Source: Datnioides undecimradiatus | Taxonomy: Eukaryota; Chordata; Actinopteri; Lobotiformes; Datnioididae | Reading direction: 5' to 3' | Length of the DNA stretch: 64,000 bases | NCBI GenBank assembly: GCA_008933995.1 | Contig: WARS01000014.1 | Coordinates: forward strand, 8,169,192 to 8,233,191 | Shown: one piece after another, positions 1-10,741 of the stretch | Numbering within the stretch: position 1 is the stretch's first letter | Layout: every line of letters starts with the position of its first letter | Notes under the pieces: model-generated | What the model was told of the DNA's origin: nothing | The model's database searches: none | What the model saw: only the letters and a program-made list of their open reading frames with translations | Position numbers and translations under genes: made by a program

Positions 1-235
1 TCACCAAACTTTTCTAGCCAAAGATCCCTTAGCTCTGTCTGACAGAAAGAGAAGATCTACCAACCATAATGTAAACAAAAAACACAAGAAGGATACTACT
101 TCCAAATTCGGACTGCTTTATTTTAACAGTATTTGAGAATACTTTGTAACAAACTACAGTTTAGAAATGAAATCTTCATATGATTCATATGCAATCTTCA
201 TATGCAAACTGTAAACTTATTCAGTGCAACTGTAA

Positions 236-260
236 ACACACACACACACACACACACACA
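236..260. repeat. (AC)n microsatellite inside the hAT transposase remnant
   Basis: About 12 uninterrupted AC units. The tract begins directly after the transposase codons for TAKLN, so it has replaced or expanded within the former coding region. Confidence 0.95.
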
Positions 261-261
261 G

Positions 262-925
262 TTCAGTTTAGCAGTTAGGTCTGTCAGAAACCCCAGGTCC
301 AGTAGCCACACATCGTCAGACAGTTCCTCATACTCCTCGTTTCTTGCAGACAAGAAAGTCCTTACCTGAGACAGCAAATTTACAAACCGCTGCAGCACTT
401 TTCCCCGACTTAACCAGTGGACATGTGCGTGGAGAAGCAGGTCTCCGTACGCGGCATTGAGCTCATCAAGTAACGCCTTAAATAAGCGGTGCTGAAGTGC
501 TTTTCCTCAGATCAAGTTAACTAGTTTGACCACTAGTGTCATCACATGTGAAAAGTCCGCAGCCTTCCCAGCCAAGGCCTGCTGATGGATCACACAGTGA
601 TAATTCTGGAGTCTGGAAAATCCAAATCTTTACGGCATAGTGCGATAAAACCATTGTGCACACCGCACATTGCTGGAGCCCCATCAGTCGTAATTGCCAC
701 TAGTTTATGAACAAGAATGCTGCTGTCACGAATATAGTTTTTAAACTCGTAAATATCCTCACCTCTGGTCCTTTCCTTTGCTGCAGAAGGGTGAGGAAGT
801 CCTCTTGTGTGGTTGAATCCTGGAAAGCCATCCTCACGAACACAACAAGCTGAGCGGTGTCCATTATATCCTGAGATTCATCACGGAAGTGAAAAATATT
901 CACAGAGTGACAAGTCCTTTACCTC
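262..925 (-). pseudogene. hAT transposase fragment (GTF2IRD2/ZBED-like family), broken
   Basis: Read on the minus strand, conserved blocks appear in family order: IMDTAQLVVFVRMAFQD, then ITTDGAPAMCGVHNGF near 640-700, then CVIHQQALAGKAADF, then LLLHAHVHWLSRGKVLQRF, and finally LLDLGFLTDLTAKLN, where the frame runs into a (CA)n tract. These match the middle and late part of the catalytic domain of hAT transposases annotated in fish as general transcription factor II-I repeat domain-containing protein 2-like. The BED zinc finger and start region are absent, as is the C-terminal dimerisation region. At least two frame breaks and an in-frame stop (LVKLVNLI then stop) interrupt it, so it cannot make transposase. 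Identity comes from recalled motifs, not a database search. Confidence 0.8.
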
Positions 926-1285
926 TTGTTGATCCAAGTCCTGTCACAGCGCTTCTACCCTCCTTGTCACGGTCGCGGGTCCGAGTGGTACAGCAAGCAA
1001 TGCAGTGGGTTTTTGCCTTTTTTCGCGTCGCATCTTCCATAATTGCCGTAAACAATCCCCAGGTATCGCAATTGAATTGATTTTTCTTCGTCTCCTTTGG
1101 AGATGACGAGTTAAAAACACGGAGCAAAAAACACAGTGCCACTGGCCTATTGCAACCCATACGGCGGTTGATCCTGGAAGTGCAGCTTACTGCGCTCCCC
1201 TCAAATTCATAAACATTCTGCTTGTATTTGCACCCACATTTGTTCTCGAGATCTACTGGGAAAATCTTAAAGTTGGCGACCCCTG

Positions 1286-3776
1286 TTCTAGGTGATTATT
1301 AAGATGGAGTTTCTGTTTGGCGTCAGTGTACAAACCTCGTCGTTTGTCCAGGGCCCAGATTCTTTGCATCGTAACCTCATAGAAATTCACTTACAATGCA
1401 CTTTTTTATACAGAAATGGGCAGCACTATGATTCAACATTCACTCATTCCCTAGCATTTGGTCACTTTTATGAACTAGAAGGGCCTGTTTGCCCCTCGCT
1501 ATTCGCACAGTACGCTTTGCACTTGCAGTAAAGTTTTTCAAGTAACCGCTTCACAGGGAATAAAAGCAGCCGAACTGAAATAGAAAATGTTGATGAATGA
1601 CCAGACCTGCCTCACTGACACCCACATGTCCACGTGTAATGTCAGTGGCCATGAAAAACACAACTCTAAATACTTTTAATTTGCTACAAACACCATTTCA
1701 CCATTGACATTTTACATGTTTTGAATGTTGGATTGTTATAATTATGAAAGCGGCTCTCGCGGATGACAGCTGCGAAAGACGAAGAGTTGCAAGTTTTTAC
1801 TTTTTCTGTTTATTTGTTTCTATGCTAAGCTTAACAGTACCGTCTCGTGAATGGAAGCTCATGAGGTTTTTCCCAATCCGTAGCGTAATTCGAAGCAACA
1901 CGTAGTAGACGTGAGATTGAGTCAAATATCATCTCTTCCGCTAATGGTCCTGGGTTGAACGAAGGGAAGCATTGAGGACCAGGAAGTTTTCTTGCTTCTG
2001 CCCGTGCCACAGCATATTGATGGACACTAAAGCCTGATCGCTAAGTGAGAAAGGATTGGACTGAGGGGAAAACTGCCTTGTTGGGAGAGATGAGGAAAGC
2101 CCTTCTTTGTCTCCAACTGGATCACAACCCTTGGGGAAATCTTTGTGATTTCTTATCTTATTCCACTCCTTTTCTCACACTGATAATATCTCACTCGCTT
2201 ACTGTACGCGTGTTTTCCTTTACTCCAATTTAATTCAATCCAAATGACTTTTTTTTTCCACATGAGAAAGAAAGCCGGTTATTTTCCAAGGCAATTTTAG
2301 TGTGACAATAGAGATAAAACATCTTGTTCAAACCACTCTCCTGCTATATCGATGGTGGGAGTGGGAGGGAATGGAAGGAAAAGTACGTTATGCAACTAGA
2401 GAAATATGATTGCCAGCAAGACTAACACTATAATGATAAATATGGGAATTATTTGGACATGTACGAATAGACAAGACTTTTGAAGTGGCGACCGCCGAGA
2501 CACCAACAACTGTTGTGTGGGTGCATTGGCTGCACTTTGACCTTTGAGGCTTAGCTTATGATAGAGGCACCTTGCATAAATAACTGGCCGGCTAACGCTA
2601 GATGGTTAATAAGAATGGGCCATAAATACAGATTTTGGCATTTTGACAGACCTTTGCATGCATCTCTGTGTTTCTTCTTGTTCGTTATATCATTTGATGT
2701 GTATATTCACGGTCTCTGGGTGAGCATCTCCCAAACCTCAATGGGTGTCTTGTTACCAACAGCATCACTTAGCATTGTATGTGGTCCGCAGAGGATGAAC
2801 CCTTTCAGATTCAAGATAATTCATAATAATAACAATGATCATGCTCCTTTAGTGAGCAGTCCTCTTTGTTTTACTGATCCAATGGCCTCACCCAGCAGAG
2901 GCTGTAATCAGTAGATTCATCACACACATCCAGCCCTATCCCAGGTACACCCCTCTCTCTTAAATGGCAGCAACTCAAAAATCCAAGATGGCACAGTGCT
3001 ACGAGCAAGCATTAAGACCGTCCTACAGGAACAGAAAGTTGTTTATTTGGCTTCTGTATGCTTTGTTTTCATGTTCAAAGCCTGTCCCCTGTATGTCCGT
3101 GTTGAATTCCTGGGAATATTTCGGACTTCTGAATACCAGGCTGCAGCCTTTGTATGTTCCCTACGACTTGACTGGTTATGTGGATTTATTGGAGGGGGAA
3201 TTACAGACTGAACTCTATGGTTGCCTTGGTAAAACGGCTTTGTGTTATGTGTTCTTTAAGGACTGTAATATGAATGTTTCATGTTATTCTATATAATTAA
3301 GTCTTGTGTAAAAAATATGTACCATTAGCTCACAAACCTGATGAATTTAATGTTTCGCCACTGACTGAACCTACACCTGCTGTCATACCACCACTGCAAC
3401 CACCACTGCTGAGGCTTTGTGTATACACAATGACAAAGTGTTGTTCGTTCTCTCCAACACTTTTGTATTGTTTGCTGTAATGAACAATGCAGCCTGTGAG
3501 GGCCGCTAGCAATCCTTTGGACTCTCCGTCTCATTACATTTGAGAGAGCCATTCAATGTTGCCAATCAATTGCATCACCCATCCTTTCCCCCTTCCCCGT
3601 TGCCTTTCTCCTCTTCAGCGTTTCACTGTCTTTCACCCACACACATAAATATGCACTCTGTCCTTTGCCTCAGTCCATATTGATGACCAGGGCGTAATAA
3701 CAGAAGTGACATGGTTGACTTGCTTCCAGCAATTATCCTTTAGCTCATTATTGGCAGGTAGGGATTGCATGTACAC
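1286..3776. other. Unique non-coding DNA, no gene seen
   Basis: Only short chance frames (longest about 118 codons, 2558-2914, with no recognisable domain). Base composition is unremarkable. No tRNA, transposon ends or splice-bounded exon could be supported. Confidence 0.5.
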
Positions 3777-3804
3777 TGTGTGTGTGTGTGTGTGTGTGTG
3801 TGTG
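3777..3804. repeat. (TG)14 microsatellite
   Basis: Fourteen perfect TG units followed by a degenerate GTGG tail. Confidence 0.95.
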
Positions 3805-3929
3805 GTGGCGGTGTGTGGGTGGTAAATATTCCCATTAATGTATGGGCTTGTGCGCTGGATACAAAGTTACAAGCTAGCAAACAGGTCCACATATGCTTAT
3901 GTGTCTGTGTGTATCTGTGTGTCCGTAGA

Positions 3930-4235
3930 CATACCTGAAAAGGCTAATGGTAATTAGCAGCATTAATGGTGTTAGCCAATTAGCCAGCGTGCCCTGAAGA
4001 GCACCGAGCACCCAAGGCCCCGCTAGCTAGCTAGGTGTATAATCCAGAGAGGGCGCGGATACACAACACGGCACAGCAAAGAGTAGGTACAGAATCACAC
4101 ACGCGCTAGCTGATACACATGCTAATGACTCATGAATATATACAAGACAGGAAAAAGCAAATTAACACTAATAATAGTTAAATACCCCCTGTAGTCATAT
4201 TGTAAGCTAAAGCTGCTAACTCCCATTGATTAGAG
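3930..4235. promoter_or_regulatory. Candidate enhancer-like segment, homeodomain-motif rich
   Basis: Several TAATT/ATTA cores are packed together (GGTAATTAGCAGCATTAATG near 3949, CCAATTAGCC near 3977), followed by ATGACTCATGAATAT near 4124, which carries an AP-1-like TGACTCA. This resembles teleost conserved non-coding elements, but conservation cannot be seen from one sequence. Confidence 0.2.
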
Positions 4236-4615
4236 GCACTTTACCTTGCATCATTTGGTTGTCATGGTGTTGGCGAGAGGGTGAAAAAACACCGCTCTGT
4301 CTGCATCTGCGGAAGAAAAGTGTTGAAAAAATAAAGAAACAGAGGAGAAAGAAGAGAAGGGTGAGGAGGGTGCATGCCACTGCTGCGAAGTGAAACAGAG
4401 AAAAATAAGTCGACTGAGAGGAATGGGAACGAGAGAGGGAAAACCAGCGAACAATCAAAAACAAATTCAGCTCCATGATTTTAGTTTTCAAAGCCGCGTT
4501 TCATGCATCCATCTCCCACAATTCAAATGACAGCATTTTCAAATGTCAGGCACGGTGCTTTTCCAAACTTTTATCTGTCTGTCAAAGCTGCCCGGACACA
4601 CCTGCAAACGTGTAT

Positions 4616-4986
4616 TTCGTGCGTATTCTGTGTGTCTGTGCGTGTGTGTGCGTGCGCGTGTTAGTGTGTAAAGGCCAGTTTGGCAGTGGGTTGTTCCTGG
4701 GAGAGGTAACCTTTGCCTGGAAAGAAGACAGAAACTCACTCCAACAGCCCGAGGTAGAACCTGGAAATACACACGCACGCGTGCACACACACACACGCGC
4801 GCGCATGGGCACACACAAACACACGTACGGGAGCTTACAGTGCACACAAAAAGGCACACACACGCACAAAATTCACTTGAGCTGGCAAAGGGAGAAAGAA
4901 AAGCTATGGGACTGCTCAGACTGACGAAAAACAGCAGCTCTGCATCAGAGGCACACACACACACACACACACAGACACACACACAC
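4616..4986. repeat. Alternating purine-pyrimidine cluster: TG tract, then CA/CG tracts, then (CA)n
   Basis: A TG/CG-rich tract at 4620-4668 is followed by CA/CG-rich tracts at about 4768-4868 (including GCGCGCGC) and a (CA)n array at 4952-4986. The first and later parts are complementary in type. The frames of up to 159 codons here (Cys-Val-Cys-Val runs on one strand, His-Thr runs on the other) are translations of the microsatellite, not genes. Confidence 0.9.
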
Positions 4987-5339
4987 GCTCGCATTACTGT
5001 ACCTGCACCAAAGCGCACACACCAGCCCGTTGTTAAGCCTCAATCACACTTAAGCACCAGCTGTGCTGCTTGTGTTTCACCCTCAAAAGTCTGCTGCAGC
5101 CCATCGTGACAGATGCATCACGTCTCATCCAGCTGATTTACACTAATTAAAAGCATTTAGTCCATTGATTAACAATCATATATTCCTTTACTGCCAGCCA
5201 TTCTCCAAAACATACCATCGGTTTTGAGATGAAGCTGCTGCATTCTGGGCAGTTTGATAATCAAGTTAAGGTAAGCAATTTCTCACTGCCTTTATCATAT
5301 AGACCATGTTTTTTTTCAAAACTGTAATTATGTTACATG

Positions 5340-5412
5340 ATCATACAGTAAAACCAGTAAAATCATAAGATCCTAAACAGTAAGATCAAAAACAGTAAGA
5401 TCATAAATATCA
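5340..5412. repeat. Short imperfect tandem repeat, AACAGTAAGATC-type unit
   Basis: Variants of ACAGTAA(A/G)ATCA recur four to five times in about 70 bases (CATACAGTAAAACC, CCAGTAAAATCATAAG, AACAGTAAGATCAAA, AACAGTAAGATCATA). Confidence 0.6.
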
Positions 5413-5829
5413 TTTTAAACATGCATAACCATGAAAGTTCTTTGACTATGGAGAAGTCCATGTTCCAGCATCATTCCTGACTTTTGATTCACTAGTCATG
5501 GCTCTTGTCTGTGAATGGATTTGGTTGAGTGGTCATTAACTCATCAGTGTTTCTGTAAAATCTTCATCTCATTTCCTCAAAAACCTTTTTTGTTGGTGAG
5601 GAGCTCTGTTTGGAAAGGTTTCCCATTTGGTAACCAACAGGCATCATTAACTATGAAATCAGTAACTCCACCTTTGGAGAATAAACATGTGGAAAACATT
5701 GATGAAACACAAGAAGACACATCTGTTTCAAACCTGGCATCAGCACGGGGATCTAGATTTCACTGCCATGTGAGGTCTTGCCTTCGCATTTCCTGGTTTG
5801 CCGGTAATCGCAAACTCCATCTCACCTCA

Positions 5830-6115
5830 GCACACACTGTGATTGTTTTTCGATATGCAAATGAGGCGGCTGGAGTCGGGCGACTTAGCCAAAGACCATT
5901 GTGTGCGCTCGGTCGACAGGGGTGTCGCTTCCCTCGAGGAGGAATGAGTCAGCTGCGGCTTTGCTTTCATTTACAGCACATCTGGCCGACCTATGCAATC
6001 CCATTCCGACGGCAAGCCTGTGCAACTGTTCTCCCGTTCTGCTCGCGCTCTTTGAATGCTGCTTTCTTGGCCTGACTGTATTAAAAAGAGTTTTTGTGCG
6101 AATTTTAATGAGATG
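5830..6115. promoter_or_regulatory. Candidate conserved non-coding element with POU octamer
   Basis: The segment holds an ATGCAAAT octamer near 5855, an AP-1-like TGAGTCA near 5945, CpG-containing stretches and a TTTTAATGAGAT homeodomain-type site near 6102. It overlaps a 186-codon open frame that has no recognisable domain, so open-frame length is not taken as evidence of coding. The regulatory role is inference from motif content only. Confidence 0.25.
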
Positions 6116-6563
6116 TTGACCTCGCGGAACAAAGGAGGAGAGGCAAAAGGAGCTTTGAGAATAACTTGAGTGATCGGGACTTGATGAATTACCCCCGAAA
6201 CAAGAATCGAGTCTCTGCAAGTCGACTCGTACCGTCAGCTGTACAACAGGAAATAACTGCCAGTGAGAAATTACTCTTCAATCTTAGTTTATTGATCCAT
6301 GTCAGAGACACAGGATACCAAGACAGTGATCTTAACTGAATAAACAACATGGCAACAAATCAAGTAGCAAGTATGAGCGCTTTATTCTCTGATAGATCTC
6401 GGGATATAGACTACAGAATTCTGAAAGTCGTATGAAACATGGATTTCTTGAATTATGGCGCATAGACAAGTAAATGTGTATGTGCAGAAAGAAAACTGAT
6501 GTTGCCTCAACAAAACAGGAAAAACTGCACACACATCCCCAAATATGCAGACGCACATGCAAC

Positions 6564-6736
6564 AACACACACACACACACCACACACTCTAATCCAGACA
6601 TGCACACACAGGCACTAATACATGCGAGCACGCACCCACTCGGATATTGTATGCACTCACGCGGGGATTTGCATAGAATCACACAATTTAGAAGGGACGC
6701 ACACACACACACACACACGAACCACACAATCACACG

Positions 6737-6767
<31 letters not shown>
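6564..6767. repeat. Clustered (CA)n microsatellites
   Basis: Three arrays (about 6564-6588, 6700-6718 and 6741-6767) are separated by CA-rich degenerate sequence, with a TG-type tract (6889-6911) shortly after. The apparent 174- and 106-codon frames across the region are low-complexity artefacts. Confidence 0.9.
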
Positions 6768-6911
6768 TTGAGGTTCCTGCCAGAGTGTGACTGATTGAAT
6801 TTCAACCTTCTCCATGTCTGCAGGCCAAAGGCAGCAGCAACCGCTGAGCAACGCACATTTTACTGCTCTGTCTGCCTGCATTACTGTGCCTGTGTGTGTG
6901 TGAGTGTGTGT

Positions 6912-8390
6912 TATTTGTTTTGTGCCTGGACCGGCATTTATTTATTTATTTTTTTGGCATGTACAGGACACCACCTCAGTAGCATATTTGATTTGTTGAG
7001 CTTCCACTGGATCTGGTCATCTCACCTGTCCACGTGTAAAGGTCAGAGAAACATTTAATAAGCTTCTGTCGAACATATCCCACATTTCTGCACAGCTTCA
7101 TGCGCTGTTTGTTTCACGGAACCACTCATTAGTCATTCATAATGCTTCTCAGATTGTTGTTTTTTTTATGTATGTAAATGAAACTTTGAATTCAAGCAGG
7201 AAAATTGTCAGTCCAAGAGATAATGAGTAATCACGAGTCCCAGCTCAAAAGGCCAAGACAGGATAGAAAATCTTTTAAGGCAGCATTTAAATAATCAGAC
7301 ACTATACTCCGCGCTGACAATTAATCAAATCAAATCAGATGGTGAAATTCATTTCCATGAGTTAGCAGCAGCGAGAAACAGCCACCATGGCCGCGCCGTG
7401 GAGCCAGTGTAGATGTGCTTTAGCATTCAGCTTGTTGAACAGCTGCTACGCGGTCCCTCCATTCATTCCTTATTTCCCAAAGTTACTGTTCCATCACACG
7501 AGTGGCTCGGCTCTTAATGGCAATTTTTCCTTTTTTAAAATCCTGATGGCGATTGCACACATTCTACCATTAAGGAGATATTAAAGCATAAAGAGAAGCC
7601 TCTACTGGGGGCAATTTGGGTTGAATACCAGTGGTCTCAGCCTTTTACTATCACTTGTTGTTCTTCCACAGCTCCACTGAGGCTTCAAGCACTTGCATCT
7701 TCCAGCTCAAGTGCCTCCCAGAATGGCAGTAATCAGTTACCCAATCACACTCTTAACAAACCATTGTATTGTGATTGATGTCATACATGGTACCCCGATG
7801 TTTTTCTCCAGTCTGTGGTCCATGTTTTCTCCTTTTCACTCGACAAGACTTGCCTGCAAAAACATTAGAAACTCCCATTGGCACCAAAGGGCTAATAAAA
7901 CAGTTTTAGGGCCGATTAACTTTTAAAAACACAATATAATTAAATGAAAAAAAAAAAATAAATCAAACTTCTAGCGAAGCATCCCAAACGTCAATTAAGG
8001 CTACAAACAACCCATAATGCAACACTCTGTGTAGGAGCTGGGGCTCCACTGGTAGTCCTTTTTAAGCATAACTGCGGAACAAAAACATATCGTCTTGCAT
8101 TCAGGGTGATACAAGGCGATTCACTGAACATATGGCCGAACACTGGAGAGGTGGACTGTGTTGCAGAAGGACTTAGTTTCTAGAGAAATTCAGTCTTTGT
8201 TCTGTCACGACTCTATTGCAGTTAAAGCTAACCCAGACATGGAAACTCATCTTTTCCAAAGAACACAACTGTTTTTAAAGTAAAATATCACGTTAAAGGC
8301 AATAACATCGCTAATGTCTGTATATTTTAATAGTTAAAGGGTTAACTGTTGCAACACACCGACCGCAAAAGTAAACACCAAATATAACCT
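6912..8390. other. Unique non-coding DNA
   Basis: No gene recognised. The part at 7200-7570 is rich in TAAT-type cores (AATCAAATCAAATCAG near 7323) and looks like typical fish intergenic sequence near developmental genes. A 65-codon frame at 7387 sits in a good Kozak context but shows no domain. Confidence 0.4.
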
Positions 8391-8394
8391 CTGT

Positions 8395-8720
8395 GTGTCA
8401 CCTCTAATTAGCTGATTAATGTGAGCCAATTAAGCCCTAAGTGATCATGGAGCGTAGGCTCGGTTTCAAGGAAACATGCAAAGCATCACCGAGCTGCTGA
8501 TTAAATCATCTACGGCGAAGGTAAAGAACAAATTATGTTCAAACACGCACGGTGAAAGTAAAGGAAGAATATTCTTCTCAGCTCAGTCAGTGCTGCCAGT
8601 ACCGAGTGGCGGCCTGGTAGACAGTCCCACTCTGAGCGATAATTAACGATCAGGTTGTAATTAGCAAAGCATTTCAACAAAATAAGGTGAAACGTCAGCT
8701 GCTCATTTACCTACCACACA
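8395..8720. promoter_or_regulatory. Candidate enhancer-like segment with repeated TAATTA/TTAAT cores
   Basis: CTAATTAGCTGATTAATG near 8404, CCAATTAAGC near 8427, GATAATTAACGATC near 8637 and TGTAATTAGC near 8656 give at least four homeodomain-type core clusters in about 300 bases. No open frame of note. Function is inferred. Confidence 0.25.
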
Positions 8721-9842
8721 CACCGCACGCCTTGGAAACTGTCTAGAAGCCTTTGGTGCATCCTTATTTGCAGGCAGATGGGTCATCAGCCACTTTGTCC
8801 TCACTGTATCAGCCATCTAGGGGGCCTGTGGGTGCACGGGGACAGTCATTCACAAGACAGCCGCTGAATGAATAGCCTAATCTTCCTCATCATGACCTCC
8901 AGCTTGTTTTCAGATTCAATCCATTGCAGATTATCTGTGGTCTCGTTTACCAATCCCCACCCCCGCTGAAAGCAATACTGACCGCTGACCACTTCAGCTC
9001 CAGATTGATTTGCAGGACACCGGGGGGACAGAAAAGACACAAGAAGACTGATGACTCAATCTCCATAATAACCGAGGCCTGGCTTAATTTGCTTTCCATT
9101 CAATCAGCTTCTACACTTCCGAGCCACTCGCTTTCCTTAAAAAAATAAATAAATAAAAATCAAAACACCTTTTTGCTTGAGCAGGTTGTCACATCTAAGC
9201 CAGTTTAGCTGTAACTCTGAGTGAATGCTGTGTCAAAAGCAAATGGATTTTAGGGTCAAACTAAATAATTTGAATGAATAGAGGGGGCATTTCTGTTGTT
9301 CATTTGACAGAAATCTTGTCAGTCCAGCTTGGTTTTTTTCTCCATAGGACATTTTGGTGAAGCTGATTGGGGTTGAGAGGACCAGTCCATCATCAGCTTA
9401 GCCTCCAAACAGCTGATTCGTAGGATGCCTGAGGGACACAAAGGGCAGTAATTCACCACAGACCCACTGCATGGAGTTTTTGCTTTGTGGTGGCTTAAAG
9501 GATTTTGGAAATTAACTTCTAAAACCGATTTAACTGCAGATTGATCATTACCCGACTGGAATGGTCACCTTCTCTGACCTCTTTAGAGGTCAATGGAGCA
9601 CAGCAGTTGTTTTAGTTTGGTGGATGCTGCTGCTCGTCAGTAACACTGCCCATTATTTAGTCTCGTAGCACCAATGTGATGCTGTTTAAACTAGCTGTTG
9701 TCTGCTGAGTTACATATTTCTGGTGTTAAGTTAGAAAGTTAAACCATCACAGAGCTGTGACAGTCCCATTAAAAGCCTGTTTATAGCTTGTTTCTGATTA
9801 GCTAAATGAATTGTAAGAGAGTCATGAGCAGCTTTTATTTAG

Positions 9843-9870
9843 ATGTAACTGCCACCATTGGCAGTTACAT
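9843..9870. repeat. Perfect 12-bp inverted repeat, 4-base loop
   Basis: ATGTAACTGCCA, loop CCAT, TGGCAGTTACAT. The arms are perfectly complementary and pairing does not extend further. There is no run of T after it, so a terminator is not suggested. Confidence 0.9.
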
Positions 9871-9889
9871 TGTGGAATGTTCATCATGT

Positions 9890-10047
9890 CTGCCATTTGA
9901 AGCATCAGTAATATTTGTTAGTAAGCACTAAATGTACAATTATGCTAAGCTAATTGGACCACGATTACTGTTGACGGCATGTTGTTAAAGAGCAACTCAA
10001 ATTTTGACGTGAGGATGGCGCTAAACGAAAAGTCAGGAGATCACCCA
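9890..10047 (+). repeat. Dispersed teleost repeat, GCTAACATGCTAAC family, partial copy
   Basis: It contains TTAGTAAGCACTAAATGTAC and, about 90 bases on, ATTTTGACGTGAGGATGGCG followed by a variant of AAAAGTCAGGAGATCACC. This order (GCTAATAAGCACTAAA, then a statement-like TTTTGACCTGATGGTGGCGC block) is that of a common unclassified fish interspersed repeat. Other copies here are at 13.0, 14.7, 21.0, 52.5 and 57.5 kb. Confidence 0.6.
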
Positions 10048-10615
10048 TGTTCCCGGGGCTACAACTCAACCTCTGCGAACCTTGGGCTGCTTGTTACAGT
10101 GAAAATCACCAACTGTGTCATCAGACTGTTACAGTCAAGCCACATGAGCCCTACTCCTCCCATCCCCTCTGCACTAGATTGATCTGTACATTTCCTGAAG
10201 GACAGAGCAGAGAGCAAATGAAGGCACAGACTAGATAAATTACCCGTCTCCATCACAATGACCTGAAGGGTCAAACCACTGACCCCAAAAGAGAAGAATA
10301 GCTTCTCCCATTGCTCATTTGGATGGATTTAGCCAGAATATGTCTTAGCTTTGGGTCTCAAGTCATACTACAGAAGCTAAGTGGGGTACAGCTGACTGAC
10401 TCATCACCACCCTGGCCTTCAAACCTCCATTGATTTGTAAGAAGCCTCGGGAATAGAGAAGACAGTAATTGAAGACTCGCTGGACCAAAGGCGTCTTTCC
10501 ATCAATTGAAGCTGATGGGTCAAACCGCAGAGGTAGAACAAACACAGCACAGCAGAAGTTCCTATTGAGCGAAACTGTATCCTATCCATAAAAGACCCCA
10601 AACACATTTAACACC

Positions 10616-10641
10616 TTTTTTTTTTTTTTTTTTTTTTTTTT
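10616..10641. repeat. Poly(T) run of 26
   Basis: A homopolymer tract. It could be the tail of an old retroposed sequence on the minus strand or simple slippage; no adjoining element was recognised upstream. Confidence 0.9.
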
Positions 10642-10741
10642 GGCAACTCAAGTGAGTTTTCAGTTGTAGATACAATAGTCAAAAATAAATTATTCGTGTT
10701 TACCGTGGATACTTTTATATCCACTTATAAACCATGACTTC

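Larger units (their letters stand above)
1..1285 (-). mobile_element. hAT-superfamily DNA transposon, decayed, essentially end to end
   Basis: The right end, read on the minus strand, starts CAGGGGTCGCCAACTTT, a typical hAT terminal inverted repeat. The first bases of the window (TCACCAAACTTTTC) match the same repeat read inward, lacking only about six outermost bases that would lie upstream. Both ends also carry a subterminal AGATCTAC motif. Between them lies a broken transposase on the minus strand. The bases just outside the right end (TTCTAGGT, 1286-1293) are the expected 8-bp target duplication, but its partner lies outside the window. At about 1.3 kb the copy is much shorter than an autonomous element and lacks the amino-terminal and carboxy-terminal parts of the transposase. 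Confidence 0.8.
8775..10540 (+). repeat. Series of diverged ~100-bp related units, five candidates
   Basis: Related blocks are centred near 8805, 9010, 9410, 10175 and 10430. They share an outline (C)(A/T)GATTGATTTGTA, then (A/C)G.(C)CT(G)(A)GGGA(C)A, then AGAAGACAGTAATTGA, then GAC. The two clearest (10150-10285 and 10410-10537) align over about 110 bases and both end in GGGTCAAACC. Spacing is irregular (about 205, 400, 765 and 255 bases). The alignment was made by eye, and the three upstream units are much weaker than the last two. Confidence 0.4.

Noticed and set aside
4539-5018. Frames of up to 159 codons with Cys-Val and His-Thr runs
   Set aside because: Direct translations of CA/TG microsatellites.
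5515-6075. 186-codon open frame on the plus strand
   Set aside because: No recognisable domain, no even codon signal, and it overlaps enhancer-like sequence; chance opening is likely.
6332-6881. Overlapping frames of 67 to 174 codons on both strands
   Set aside because: Driven by (CA)n arrays and showing Cys-Val/His-Thr repeats.
7387-7584. 65-codon frame with GCCACCATGG start context
   Set aside because: The Kozak match is good but the peptide has no known domain and no clear signal peptide; it is more likely chance.
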